NCBI GenBank assembly: GCA_964403885.1
Contig: CAYOHY010000052.1
Coordinates: 1-11,941, forward strand
Direction: 5' to 3'
Source of the DNA: CAYOHY01 sp964403885
GTDB lineage: Bacteria > Actinomycetota > Coriobacteriia > Anaerosomatales > PHET01
Length of the DNA stretch: 11,941 nt
A model generated the notes under the pieces. That model searched no databases and was not told the DNA's origin. It was given only the letters and a program-made list of their open reading frames with translations. The translations under genes were made by a program, and so were the position numbers. Shown in pieces: positions 1 to 7,655 of the stretch. The stretch's first letter is position 1. The number at the start of each line of letters is the position of its first letter.

Positions 1-51
1 GGGTGGCTTCTCGGCAACGAGGTCTTCGAGCGCATCTGGTCGGGATCGTAG
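1..51 (+). CDS. hemW: C-terminal end of a CDS, probably HemW (radical SAM heme chaperone)
   Basis: Frame 1 is open from the window edge to a TAG at 49-51 and encodes the last 16 residues of a protein whose start lies outside the window. The tail GWLLGNEVFERIW resembles the usual HemW ending, where a 'LT.RG.LL.N.V' segment closes the C-terminal domain. hemW (formerly annotated hemN) is also the standard upstream neighbour of hrcA in Gram-positive genomes. HemW is a radical SAM protein related to coproporphyrinogen dehydrogenase and is thought to insert heme into respiratory proteins. With only 16 residues, the identification rests on the tail pattern plus context. No terminator hairpin is evident between this stop and the CIRCE element. 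Confidence 0.55.
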   Translation, partial: GWLLGNEVFERIWSGS

Positions 52-75
52 CGGCACGGCGCTCGCATCACGGCG

Positions 76-102
76 TTGGCACTCGCTATACTTGAGTGCC
101 AG
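76..102 (+). promoter_or_regulatory. CIRCE operator (HrcA binding site)
   Basis: The arms are TTGGCACTC (76-84) and GAGTGCCAG (94-102), separated by exactly 9 bases. Eight of the nine arm positions are complementary. The consensus CIRCE is TTAGCACTC-N9-GAGTGCTAA, so each arm departs from it only in its outer three bases. Its place just upstream of hrcA is the expected one: HrcA binds CIRCE and represses its own operon until heat shock inactivates it. The site shows that hrcA and dnaJ are autoregulated. Confidence 0.93.
87..92 (+). promoter_or_regulatory. Candidate -10 element of the hrcA operon
   Basis: TATACT lies inside the CIRCE spacer and is a good match to the TATAAT -10 consensus. It would place the transcription start near 98-100 and leave a leader of about 70 bases before the hrcA ATG. 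No convincing -35 hexamer is present 16-18 bases upstream. If correct, HrcA bound at CIRCE would cover the promoter core, which explains repression directly. Confidence 0.4.
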
Positions 103-168
103 CCGGGCGCGCATGCTTGCCTGCCCATCGAGACCGCACAGACCCCGACCGCCGAGGAGGCGCACATC

Positions 169-1188
169 ATGCTCAACGAGCGCCGACGCCGCATCTTGCA
201 GGCGCTGGTCGAGGAGTACGTCGTGAGCGCCACTCCCGTGGGCTCACAGACGCTCGTGCGCGGCTACGACCTGGGCTGCAGCCCCGCGACCGTGCGAAAC
301 GAGCTCTCGATCCTCGAGGAGACGGGCCACCTGATCCAGCCGCACGTGTCGGCCGGCCGCGTGCCCACCGACACCGGCTACCGCAGCTTCGTCGATGACC
401 TGCTCGAGCGCGGAGAGCCGTCCCTTGAGCGCGACTTCCATAACGAGCGCATGCGCCATGCCGCAGAGGTCGACGATCTCATGCGTGAGACGTCGCTCGC
501 GCTCACACAGCTCACGAGCTGCCTGGCCGTCACCGTCGCACCCAAGGTCATCACCGCGCGCGTCAAGCGCATCGACCTGCTCTCGATGGCACCCAGGCGC
601 GCGCTGTTCGTCCTCATCACCGAGGCCGGGCAGGTGGTGAACCGCTCCATCGAGCTCGCGCAAGACACCGCGCCGGAGCTTCTCGCGCAGATCGAGCGCT
701 CGCTCAACGCATCCCTCGTGGGCAAGCGCGCAAGCGAGATCAGGCCGGTGCGGGTGGCGCTCGAGTCGGCCGCGATCGATGACCCGGCCAAGGCCACCCT
801 CGTGGGGCTGGTGATCGACGAGATCCTCGACGCGTTGGCTGAAGCCGACCGCGACCGCGTCTACCACGTGGGCGTGCCTGCATTGCTCGCGCAGCCGGAG
901 TTCCACGATTCGGAGCGCGCGCGTCCGCTCATCGAGTTCCTCGAAGACGGTATCGCGGTCCTCGAGGCCCTCTCGGAGGCGCTCGGGGGTCCGGGTGGGC
1001 TCACCGTGCGCATCGGCCACGAGAACCGCCGAGCGGAGCTGGGCGGTTTGAGCCTGGTCGCGACCCACTACAGCAGCGGATCGGCCGACGGCGTCGTCGG
1101 TGTGATCGGACCCACTCGCATGGACTACACGCGCGCGATCGCCTCGGTCAGAGCGGTCGCCGACGGACTGGAAGATGCGCTCGGCTAG
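169..1188 (+). CDS. hrcA: Heat-inducible transcription repressor HrcA
   Basis: HrcA is the dimeric repressor that binds CIRCE and controls class I heat-shock genes; its activity is normally assisted by GroEL. The protein is 339 residues, the usual size. The N-terminal winged helix is clear: an MLNERRRRIL start, a recognition-helix segment with TVRNE at about residues 41-45, and the family signature SAGRVPTD at about 61-68. The rest matches the GAF-like ligand and dimerisation part. The reading frame is open back to a TTG at 76, but that lies inside the CIRCE operator. The ATG at 169 is preferred because GAGGAGG (154-160) sits 8 bases upstream and because family members begin with this MLNERR-like segment. 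It is the first gene after the operator, and dnaJ follows 33 bases downstream. Confidence 0.95.
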   Translation: MLNERRRRILQALVEEYVVSATPVGSQTLVRGYDLGCSPATVRNELSILEETGHLIQPHVSAGRVPTDTGYRSFVDDLLERGEPSLERDFHNERMRHAAEVDDLMRETSLALTQLTSCLAVTVAPKVITARVKRIDLLSMAPRRALFVLITEAGQVVNRSIELAQDTAPELLAQIERSLNASLVGKRASEIRPVRVALESAAIDDPAKATLVGLVIDEILDALAEADRDRVYHVGVPALLAQPEFHDSERARPLIEFLEDGIAVLEALSEALGGPGGLTVRIGHENRRAELGGLSLVATHYSSGSADGVVGVIGPTRMDYTRAIASVRAVADGLEDALG

Positions 1189-1200
1189 GCGCCGGCGCAT
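1175..1200 (+). other. Inverted repeat at the hrcA-dnaJ junction
   Basis: ATGCGC (1175-1180) and GCGCAT (1195-1200) are perfectly complementary around the hrcA stop codon, with a 14-base loop. Within this region GCGCCGGCGC (1189-1198) is also self-complementary, an alternative fold. There is no downstream U-tract, so this is not a Rho-independent terminator. A role in mRNA processing or in adjusting dnaJ translation is possible but not shown. Confidence 0.3.
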
Positions 1201-1221
1201 TCGCATCGAAAGGACGACTTC

Positions 1222-2382
1222 GTGCCCGCAGGTACCCGTGACTACTATGAGGTTCTTGGTGTCGAGCGCTCGGCGAGTGCTGACGAGATCAAGAAGGCGT
1301 TTCGCCGCAAGGCGCGCGAGCTCCACCCGGACGTCAACAAGGCGGCCGACGCCGAGGACCGCTTCAAAGAGGTCAACGAGGCCTACGACGTCTTGAGCGA
1401 TCCCGCCAAGAAGCAGCAGTACGACACGTACGGCAGCGTCGGTCGCGGGCCGGGCGGCCCCGGCGGCGCCGGCGGCTACCAGTACGTCGACCTCAACGAC
1501 TTGTTTGGGGGCGGCGGCGCGGGCGGCTTCGACATGGGTGATCTGTTCAGCGCGTTCTTCGGCGGCGTCGCCGGTGCACAGCGCGGTGCCCGGCTCGAGG
1601 GCCGAGACATGACCATGGGGATCACCATCACGCTCGAGGAGGCCGCGACCGGCGTCGAGAAGGAGATCGTCCTCGACCGCCTCGCCACCTGCGACGTGTG
1701 CGAGGGCTCCGGCGCGCAGCCCGGCAGCAAGGTCATCACGTGCCCGGACTGCAACGGCTCCGGTCAGCGTGTCAGCGTGCGGCGCACCTTCCTCGGCAAC
1801 ATGCAGACCATGGGCCCGTGTGAGCGCTGTGGCGCCACGGGACAGGTCGTCGAGACCCCGTGCGACGAGTGCCAGGGCTCAGGACGCGTGCCCGACCGGC
1901 AGCACGTCAACGTCAACATCCCCGCGGGTATCCGAGACGGCCAGCAGATCCGCCTCCGTGGCATCGGTGAGGCCGGCATCCGCGGCGCGGCGGCCGGCGA
2001 CCTGCTTGTGACGGTGCGGGTGCGCGAGCACGACCACCTGCATCGCGAGGGCGACGACCTGCACTGCAAGGCCTCGATCTCGATCACGCAGGCGGCGCTT
2101 GGCGCGGACCTGTCGATCTGCGGCCTGCTCGAGGACAACACCGTGTCGGTGCCCGCCGGTACCCAGCACGGCGACACCGTTCGCCTCAAGGGTCGCGGCA
2201 TGCCGCGCGTGGGCGGCGGCGGTTCGCGCGGCGATCTGATCGTGCACCTGGGCATCGACGTGCCCAAGAAGCTCAGCAAGCGACAGAAGGAGCTGCTGCA
2301 CGAGCTGGCCGAGGAGTTCGGCGACGCCACGCGGGCTCAGAAGTCACCGGTCGAGAAGCTCAAGGACTGGCTGAGGGGCTAG
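1222..2382 (+). CDS. dnaJ: Chaperone protein DnaJ (Hsp40, type I)
   Basis: DnaJ stimulates the ATPase of DnaK and delivers unfolded clients to it. At 386 residues it has the full type I architecture. The J domain carries the HPD motif at 35-37. A Gly-rich linker spans about 73-120. The zinc-binding domain has four CxxC modules starting at Cys157, Cys174, Cys200 and Cys214, each in a CxxCxGxG-like setting. C-terminal substrate-binding domains follow. The GTG start at 1222 follows AAAGGA (1209-1214) by 7 bases. It is separated from hrcA by only 33 bases, with no grpE or dnaK between them, which is the actinobacterial 'dnaJ2' arrangement. The cognate dnaK-grpE must lie elsewhere. It is expected to be under CIRCE/HrcA control through the upstream operator. 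Confidence 0.96.
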   Translation: MPAGTRDYYEVLGVERSASADEIKKAFRRKARELHPDVNKAADAEDRFKEVNEAYDVLSDPAKKQQYDTYGSVGRGPGGPGGAGGYQYVDLNDLFGGGGAGGFDMGDLFSAFFGGVAGAQRGARLEGRDMTMGITITLEEAATGVEKEIVLDRLATCDVCEGSGAQPGSKVITCPDCNGSGQRVSVRRTFLGNMQTMGPCERCGATGQVVETPCDECQGSGRVPDRQHVNVNIPAGIRDGQQIRLRGIGEAGIRGAAAGDLLVTVRVREHDHLHREGDDLHCKASISITQAALGADLSICGLLEDNTVSVPAGTQHGDTVRLKGRGMPRVGGGGSRGDLIVHLGIDVPKKLSKRQKELLHELAEEFGDATRAQKSPVEKLKDWLRG

Positions 2383-2385
2383 CGC

Positions 2386-3159
2386 ATGTCCGCTCACCGC
2401 TTCTTTCTCGAGTCGGCCCTGCCCGCGGATGCGGCGCCCGGGTCCGATGTCATACTGCCGCTCTCCGATGAGGATCGCCACCACCTCGTGAGCGTTTTGC
2501 GCGTGCGCGTGGGCGAGACCATCGAGGTCGTCGAGCCCGGTGCGGGTTCCGCATGGACGGTTCGCGTCGCCCAGACCTCACCGGTCGTCTCGGCGACGCT
2601 CGTGGAGCGGCTCGTGCGCGTGGTGCATCCGCACGTGACGCTCGTGCAAGGTGTCGCGAAGGGCGACAAGATGGACGCCATCGTGCGCCAGGCCGTGGAG
2701 GTAGGCGCTTCGGAGATCATCCCTGTGCTCTCGGGCCGCAGCGTCGTGAAGCTCGACGAGCGCAAGCGAGCCGACCGCGGCGAGCGGTGGCGGCGCATCG
2801 CGAAGTCCGCCGCCGAGCAGTCTCACCGCTCCGAGGTACCCCTGGTCCACGACCCGTCGACGCTGAAGTCCGTGCTCCCGCTTCTGGCCGCCCACGACGA
2901 GGTCATCGTCTTGTGGGAAGAGGCGCGCGGGTCGGGCCTGCGGGCCGCAGTGGAGTCGTGGGTCGCCACACCGGGTGCCAAGATCGCGGTCGTCGTTGGT
3001 CCCGAGGGCGGGCTGTCCGCCGAGGAGGTCGCGGAGCTCGAGTCCGTGGGCGCGCGTACCGTCACGCTGGGTCACACCATCCTGCGCACCGAGACCGCCG
3101 CCATCGTCGCGCTCGCGCTCGTCACGTGGTCGCTCGGCGGGCTTGGCGGCGAGCGGTGA
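2386..3159 (+). CDS. rsmE: 16S rRNA (uracil(1498)-N3)-methyltransferase RsmE
   Basis: RsmE is a SPOUT-class methyltransferase that makes m3U1498 in helix 44 of 16S rRNA on the assembled 30S subunit. The protein is 257 residues, the normal length. It begins with a PUA-like N-terminal domain (HRFFLES, then DEDRHHLVSVLRVRVGE) and ends with the SPOUT knot. In the knot GPEGG occupies about 205-209 and LGHTILRTETA about 228-238, the SAM-binding trefoil signature of this family. The ATG at 2386 lies 3 bases after the dnaJ stop. GAGGGG (2373-2378), which lies inside dnaJ, is its ribosome binding site at a spacing of 7. The dnaJ-rsmE-mtaB order is also found in Firmicutes, where prmA often sits between dnaJ and rsmE; here prmA is absent. 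Confidence 0.95.
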   Translation: MSAHRFFLESALPADAAPGSDVILPLSDEDRHHLVSVLRVRVGETIEVVEPGAGSAWTVRVAQTSPVVSATLVERLVRVVHPHVTLVQGVAKGDKMDAIVRQAVEVGASEIIPVLSGRSVVKLDERKRADRGERWRRIAKSAAEQSHRSEVPLVHDPSTLKSVLPLLAAHDEVIVLWEEARGSGLRAAVESWVATPGAKIAVVVGPEGGLSAEEVAELESVGARTVTLGHTILRTETAAIVALALVTWSLGGLGGER

Positions 3160-4430
3160 GCGGGGCGGGCGTGCCTGTCGCGCTGCGTACCCTGGGCTGC
3201 AAGGTCAACCGGGTTGAGAGCGACGACATCGCGGCGAACCTCATCGGCAGGGGAGCGTTCCTCGCACCCGAGGACGAAGCGGCCGTCATCATCGTCAACA
3301 CCTGCACCGTCACCGGCGAGGCCGATGCGAAGGCCCGCAAGGCGGTCAGGCAGGCGCTCAAGGCCGCGCGTGGCCCCATCGTCGTCGTGACCGGCTGTCT
3401 GGCCGCGATCGACCGCGCGTCGCTCGAGGCGCTGGGTGAGCGCGTGGTCGTGGAGTCGGACAAGGCGCTCGTCGCCGACCGCGTCGCGTCTGCGCTCGGT
3501 CTTGCCGAGGCGGGCCCTCACGCGCACGCCGTGCGAGTGGGCGAGGGCTTTCGCACACGGGCGAGCCTCAAGATCGAGGACGGGTGCGACAACTTCTGCA
3601 GCTACTGCATCGTGCCGTACGCGCGTGGGGTGCCCCGCGGCGTGCCGCTCGAGCAGCTCGTCGCCGAGACCACCTCGCTTGTCGAGGCGGGTGTGCGTGA
3701 GCTGGTGCTGACCGGCATCAACATCGGACGCTACCGCGATGGCGACGCCGGTCTCGCCGACGCGATCCGAGCGGTCGCCGCCACGGGTATCGAGCGTCTG
3801 CGCCTCTCGAGCATCGAGCCGCCCGACCTCACCGATGCGCTCATCGACGCGCTGGCGAGCACGCCGGCAGTGTGTGAGCACCTCCATGTGCCGCTGCAAA
3901 GCGGCTGCGACGAGGTGCTGGCCGCGATGTCTCGGACCTACGACACCGCGGGGTTCGCCGACCGCGTTGCCGCCGCACGCACGCGCATCCCCGGCCTTGC
4001 GGTCACCACCGACCTCATCGCCGGCTTTCCGGGCGAGACCGACGAGCACCACGCACGGACGCTCGCCTTCGTCGACGAGATGGGCTTCTCGCGACTGCAC
4101 GTCTTCCGGTACTCGGAGCGGCCCGGCACGCCGGCCGCCGCGATGGAACAGCTCGACCCCTCGGTCAGGGCGTCGAGGGCAGCCGAGCTGCGCGCGCTGG
4201 GAGACCGGCTCGCCATGTCCTTCGCCACGGCGGCGATCGGCGGTACGGCAGAGGTGCTCGTCGAGCGCGTGGGCGACACGTGGGCCGAGGGAACGACCCG
4301 AGACTATCTGCACGTGCGGTTCCCCCGAAGCGAAGCCGTCATCGAGGGCGTGCTCGCTCGCGTCGAGCTGACGGCTGTCGTCGATGGGCGGGTCGTTGGT
4401 TGTCGGCCCGCGGTGGTAGAATCCACCTAG
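3156..4430 (+). CDS. mtaB: tRNA (N6-threonylcarbamoyladenosine(37)-C2)-methylthiotransferase MtaB
   Basis: MtaB is a radical SAM enzyme with two iron-sulfur clusters that converts t6A37 to ms2t6A37 in tRNAs reading ANN codons. Numbered from the GTG at 3156 (424 residues), the N-terminal methylthiotransferase domain has cluster cysteines at about 15 (TLGCKVN), 50 (NTCTVTGEAD) and 81 (VTGC). The radical SAM CxxxCxxC is at about 144, 148 and 151 (CDNFCSYC). A C-terminal TRAM-like RNA-binding region closes the protein. TLGCKVN and NTCTVT favour MtaB over the relatives MiaB and RimO. The GTG at 3156 overlaps the rsmE stop as GTGA, a classic coupling overlap. A GTG at 3171, giving a 419-residue protein starting at VPVALRTLGCKVN, fits the family N terminus equally well, so the exact start is open. 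Confidence 0.94.
   Translation: MSGAGVPVALRTLGCKVNRVESDDIAANLIGRGAFLAPEDEAAVIIVNTCTVTGEADAKARKAVRQALKAARGPIVVVTGCLAAIDRASLEALGERVVVESDKALVADRVASALGLAEAGPHAHAVRVGEGFRTRASLKIEDGCDNFCSYCIVPYARGVPRGVPLEQLVAETTSLVEAGVRELVLTGINIGRYRDGDAGLADAIRAVAATGIERLRLSSIEPPDLTDALIDALASTPAVCEHLHVPLQSGCDEVLAAMSRTYDTAGFADRVAAARTRIPGLAVTTDLIAGFPGETDEHHARTLAFVDEMGFSRLHVFRYSERPGTPAAAMEQLDPSVRASRAAELRALGDRLAMSFATAAIGGTAEVLVERVGDTWAEGTTRDYLHVRFPRSEAVIEGVLARVELTAVVDGRVVGCRPAVVEST
4396..4422 (+). promoter_or_regulatory. Candidate promoter for the phoH cluster, inside the end of mtaB
   Basis: TGGTAGAAT (4414-4422) is an extended -10 (TGn followed by TAGAAT at 4417-4422). A weak -35-like TTGGTT lies at 4396-4401 with a short 15-base spacer. 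The predicted start is near 4429-4431, right at the mtaB stop, leaving about 70 bases of leader before the phoH GTG. The hexamer is AT-rich against a GC-rich background, which raises its credibility. Readthrough from the hrcA cluster is also possible, because no terminator is seen. Confidence 0.45.
4412..4427 (+). other. Perfect 5-bp inverted repeat framing the -10 hexamer
   Basis: GGTGG (4412-4416) and CCACC (4423-4427) are exact complements and flank TAGAAT, the candidate -10 element, as a 6-base loop. It could be chance, or an operator-like half-site pair across the promoter. It encodes the final residues of MtaB, so it is constrained by coding as well. No U-tract follows, so it is not a terminator. 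Confidence 0.3.
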
Positions 4431-4501
4431 CGCACGAAGCGCCCGCGGAACCGATCTGTCCGCACGTGAACCCGCTGCCGAACCGAGGTGCATCACAACT
4501 C

Positions 4502-5465
<964 letters not shown>

Positions 5466-5473
<8 letters not shown>

Positions 5474-6488
5474 GCGCCCCGACATCTCGATAGCGCCCTC
5501 GTACGCCCTTCGGTGGATGCCCAAGAGCCGAGCGACCCTCGTCGTGCTGATCGCGCTCGCGGGCGCAGGTTTGGTTGCGGCGGGCGCACTCGTGGCGTTC
5601 ATGGTCGCGACCATCGCAGGCGAGCCGCGTGCCCAGGCTGTCGAGAACGCGACGTGGGGAGCGCTCGGCGCTCTGAGCGCCGCACTCGTGGGGCTTGTCG
5701 TGGTACCGCTCGTCAGGCGCGTCATCGTCAATCGTGAGGACGTGCGCATCCTTGAGGCGGCGAGCCCGCTTCACCCGCTGCTCAAGCGCCTCATGACCGA
5801 GGCCCCCGGCACCTACACGCACTCCCTTGCCGCGGCGAGCCTCGCCGAGGCGGGTGCCGAGGCCATCGGCGCAGACGCCTTGCTCGCGCGCGTCGGCGCC
5901 TACTACCACGATGTCGGCAAGATCAGGCGCCCCTGCTTCTTCTTCGAGAACCTCGCCGAGGGTGAGAATCCGCACGATACGGCGAAGCCATCGCTCTCCG
6001 CCCTCATCATCACCTCGCACGTCACCGACGGCCTGGAGCTTGCCGAGGAGTACGGCCTGCCGATGAGCCTGCGCGACATCATCCGCGAGCACCACGGCAC
6101 GTCGTTGATCCGCTACTTCTACCACAAGGCCACCCAGGAAGACGCGGGCGTCTTCGAGGCCGACTACCGCTACCACGGTGGACGGCCCACCACCCGTGAA
6201 GCGGGCCTCGTGATGATGGCGGACTCCTCCGAGGCCGCCGTGCGTGCGCTCAAGGAGCCTTCTGCCGACGGTGTCGCCGCAGTGGTGCGGTTCGTCATCG
6301 ACGACAAGGTGCAAGACGGGCAGCTTGAGCTGTCCGGCCTCACCCCTGAGGACATCGAGACCGTGCGTGTCACCTTCTCGCGCATGCTCGTGAGTATGCT
6401 GCACGCGCGATGCGAGTATCCCCAGCCACTCTCTGCCCCGAGGAGGGAAGCCCATGCTGATCAGCGTCGTGAGCCATCGCGAGCCTGA
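5466..6488 (+). CDS. Membrane-anchored HD (HDIG) phosphohydrolase, PgpH-like, shortened
   Basis: The catalytic part matches the cytoplasmic HD domain of PgpH/YqfF, the 7TM-HD c-di-AMP phosphodiesterases: EAPGTYTHSLAAASLAE with His119, YYHDVGK with His148-Asp149, NPHD, LIITSHV, and EHHGTSLI with His209-His210. These residues form the metal-binding set of the family. Typical PgpH has an extracellular 7TMR-HDED domain and seven membrane helices and is about 700 residues. This protein has 340 residues and only two predicted helices, about 24-50 and 63-83, with no extracellular domain. Its place between phoH and ybeY is that of yqfF in Firmicutes, which supports orthology. The ATG at 5466 overlaps phoH by 8 bases. 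A second in-frame ATG at 5517 gives an alternative start just before the first helix. c-di-AMP hydrolysis is inferred from the family. Confidence 0.88.
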
Positions 6489-6903
6489 GATCCTCGATCT
6501 GGGTGCGTTCGAGCGACTGAGCCTGTTCGTGCTCGAGCGCGAGGAGGCGCCCGCGAACGTGGAGCTGTCCATCGCCATCGTCGATATCGAGGAGATGACC
6601 GAGCTCAACCAGCAGTACCGCGGCAAAGAGGGACCCACCGACGTGCTGTCGTTCGAGTGTGACGACCCGTGCGCGGTCGTGGGTCCGGACGAGCCCGTCG
6701 CCATAGGCGACGTGGTGATCGCTCCGCAGGTCGCCGAGGCGCAGGCGGCCGAGTACGGGCATACGGTGGAGGAGGAGCTCAACCTGCTTCTCGTCCACGG
6801 GGTGTTGCACCTGTTGGGCTATGACCACATCGAGGACGACGACGCCGCGGTCATGCAGGCGCGCGAGCGGGTGCTGCTCGAGGCATGGGTGGCGGCATCA
6901 TAG
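6454..6903 (+). CDS. ybeY: Endoribonuclease YbeY (rRNA maturation RNase)
   Basis: YbeY is a zinc-dependent single-strand endoribonuclease needed for 16S rRNA 3'-end maturation and 70S quality control. The protein is 149 residues, as usual. The zinc triad is intact in HGVLHLLGYDH, with His115, His119 and His125. Upstream lie the family segments ELNQQYRGKEGPTDVLSF and IGDVVIAP. A very strong ribosome binding site, GAGGAGGG (6440-6447), stands 6 bases before the ATG at 6454, which fixes the start although it lies 35 bases inside the end of the preceding HD gene. Partner genes phoH and era are in the same cluster; YbeY and Era act together in 16S maturation in known bacteria. Confidence 0.95.
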   Translation: MLISVVSHREPEILDLGAFERLSLFVLEREEAPANVELSIAIVDIEEMTELNQQYRGKEGPTDVLSFECDDPCAVVGPDEPVAIGDVVIAPQVAEAQAAEYGHTVEEELNLLLVHGVLHLLGYDHIEDDDAAVMQARERVLLEAWVAAS

Positions 6904-6916
6904 GACGCGTGAGACG

Positions 6917-7621
6917 GTGAAGAGCCGACGGTCCATCCTGTGGAGCTTCAACTACGCGATCGAGGGGATCGTGTACGCGTTGCGCACGCAGCGCAACATG
7001 CGCGTGCACCTCACTGTGGCCGCGCTGGTCTCCGTGGGCAGCCTGCTGCTGGGAGTGTCGCGCACGCAACTCGTGATGATCGTGATGACCATCAGCCTCG
7101 TGTTCGCCGCTGAGCTCCTCAACACCGCCATCGAGGCGGCGGTCGATGTCGCCACCGACCGCTTCGATCCGCTCGCCAAGATCGCCAAAGATGTCGCCGC
7201 CGGCGCGGTGCTGGTTGCCGCGATCAACGCGGTCATCGTCGCCTATCTGATCCTCTTCGACCGCATCAAGGCGCTGCTGCAGCGAGGTCTCGATATCGTG
7301 AAGTTCGCACCGGCGGACCTCACCGTGATCGCGCTCGGCATCATCATGATCGCGGTGCTGGCGCTCAAGGCCGTCTCCAAGGAAGGCACGTGGCTCGAGG
7401 GCGGGTGGCCGAGCGGTCACGCCGCCATCGCATTCGGGGCCGCCACCATCGTGGGCTTCATCACCGGCAGCGCCGGGGCTCTCGCACTTGGCTACTTCAT
7501 CGCCTTCCTCGTCGCGCAAAGCCGCATCGAGGCCGAGATCCACTCGATCCCGCAGGTCATCGTGGGCGCGTTGCTCGGCGTCGTGTCGGTGGTCGCGGTG
7601 TTTCAGGTGTTCTTCCGATGA
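6917..7621 (+). CDS. DgkA-type undecaprenol/diacylglycerol kinase fused to a PAP2 phosphatase domain
   Basis: This is a 234-residue membrane protein with two enzymatic domains. The N-terminal part (about 1-120) is a prokaryotic DgkA: ELLNTAIEAAVD and KIAKD give Glu66, Asn69, Glu73, Lys91 and Asp92, with the same spacing as E. coli Glu69, Asn72, Glu76, Lys94 and Asp95. The position matching E. coli Glu28 is Gln25 (TQRNMRVH). The C-terminal part (about 125-234) is PAP2-like, with PSGH at 165-168 and SRIEAEIH at 202-209. The first PAP2 motif (Kx6RP) is not visible, and the final Asp of SRx5Hx3D is Gln213. In Gram-positive bacteria the kinase makes undecaprenyl phosphate from undecaprenol; the phosphatase substrate is unknown. 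The GTG at 6917, 13 bases after ybeY, has only a weak ribosome binding site, but no better in-frame start is seen nearby. Confidence 0.88.
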   Translation: MKSRRSILWSFNYAIEGIVYALRTQRNMRVHLTVAALVSVGSLLLGVSRTQLVMIVMTISLVFAAELLNTAIEAAVDVATDRFDPLAKIAKDVAAGAVLVAAINAVIVAYLILFDRIKALLQRGLDIVKFAPADLTVIALGIIMIAVLALKAVSKEGTWLEGGWPSGHAAIAFGAATIVGFITGSAGALALGYFIAFLVAQSRIEAEIHSIPQVIVGALLGVVSVVAVFQVFFR

Positions 7622-7655
7622 GGGCGCACCTCACACGCCGAGTGGGTGATTCGCC

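Noticed and set aside
244..1326. Minus-strand open frame opposite hrcA and the dnaJ start (360 codons)
   Set aside because: Same explanation: composition-driven, no domain, and it would overlap hrcA entirely.
1441..1560. GC-rich repeat-like tract in dnaJ
   Set aside because: It encodes the normal Gly-rich linker of DnaJ; the repetition is codon-level Gly and Ala usage, not a separate element.
2553..3155. N-terminal extension of mtaB through rsmE in another frame
   Set aside because: The extension is Arg/Gly/Ala-rich with no homology-like features. MtaB proteins start close to TLGCKVN, and rsmE occupies this DNA.
3072..4496. Long minus-strand open frame opposite mtaB (474 codons)
   Set aside because: It mirrors the codon structure of a well-supported gene in GC-rich DNA. 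The translation is Arg/His/Asp-rich with no recognisable domain.
4280..4501. N-terminal extension of phoH into mtaB
   Set aside because: PhoH proteins start near the RLVVPPELDM segment. The extension is Arg-rich and overlaps the MtaB C terminus and the candidate promoter.
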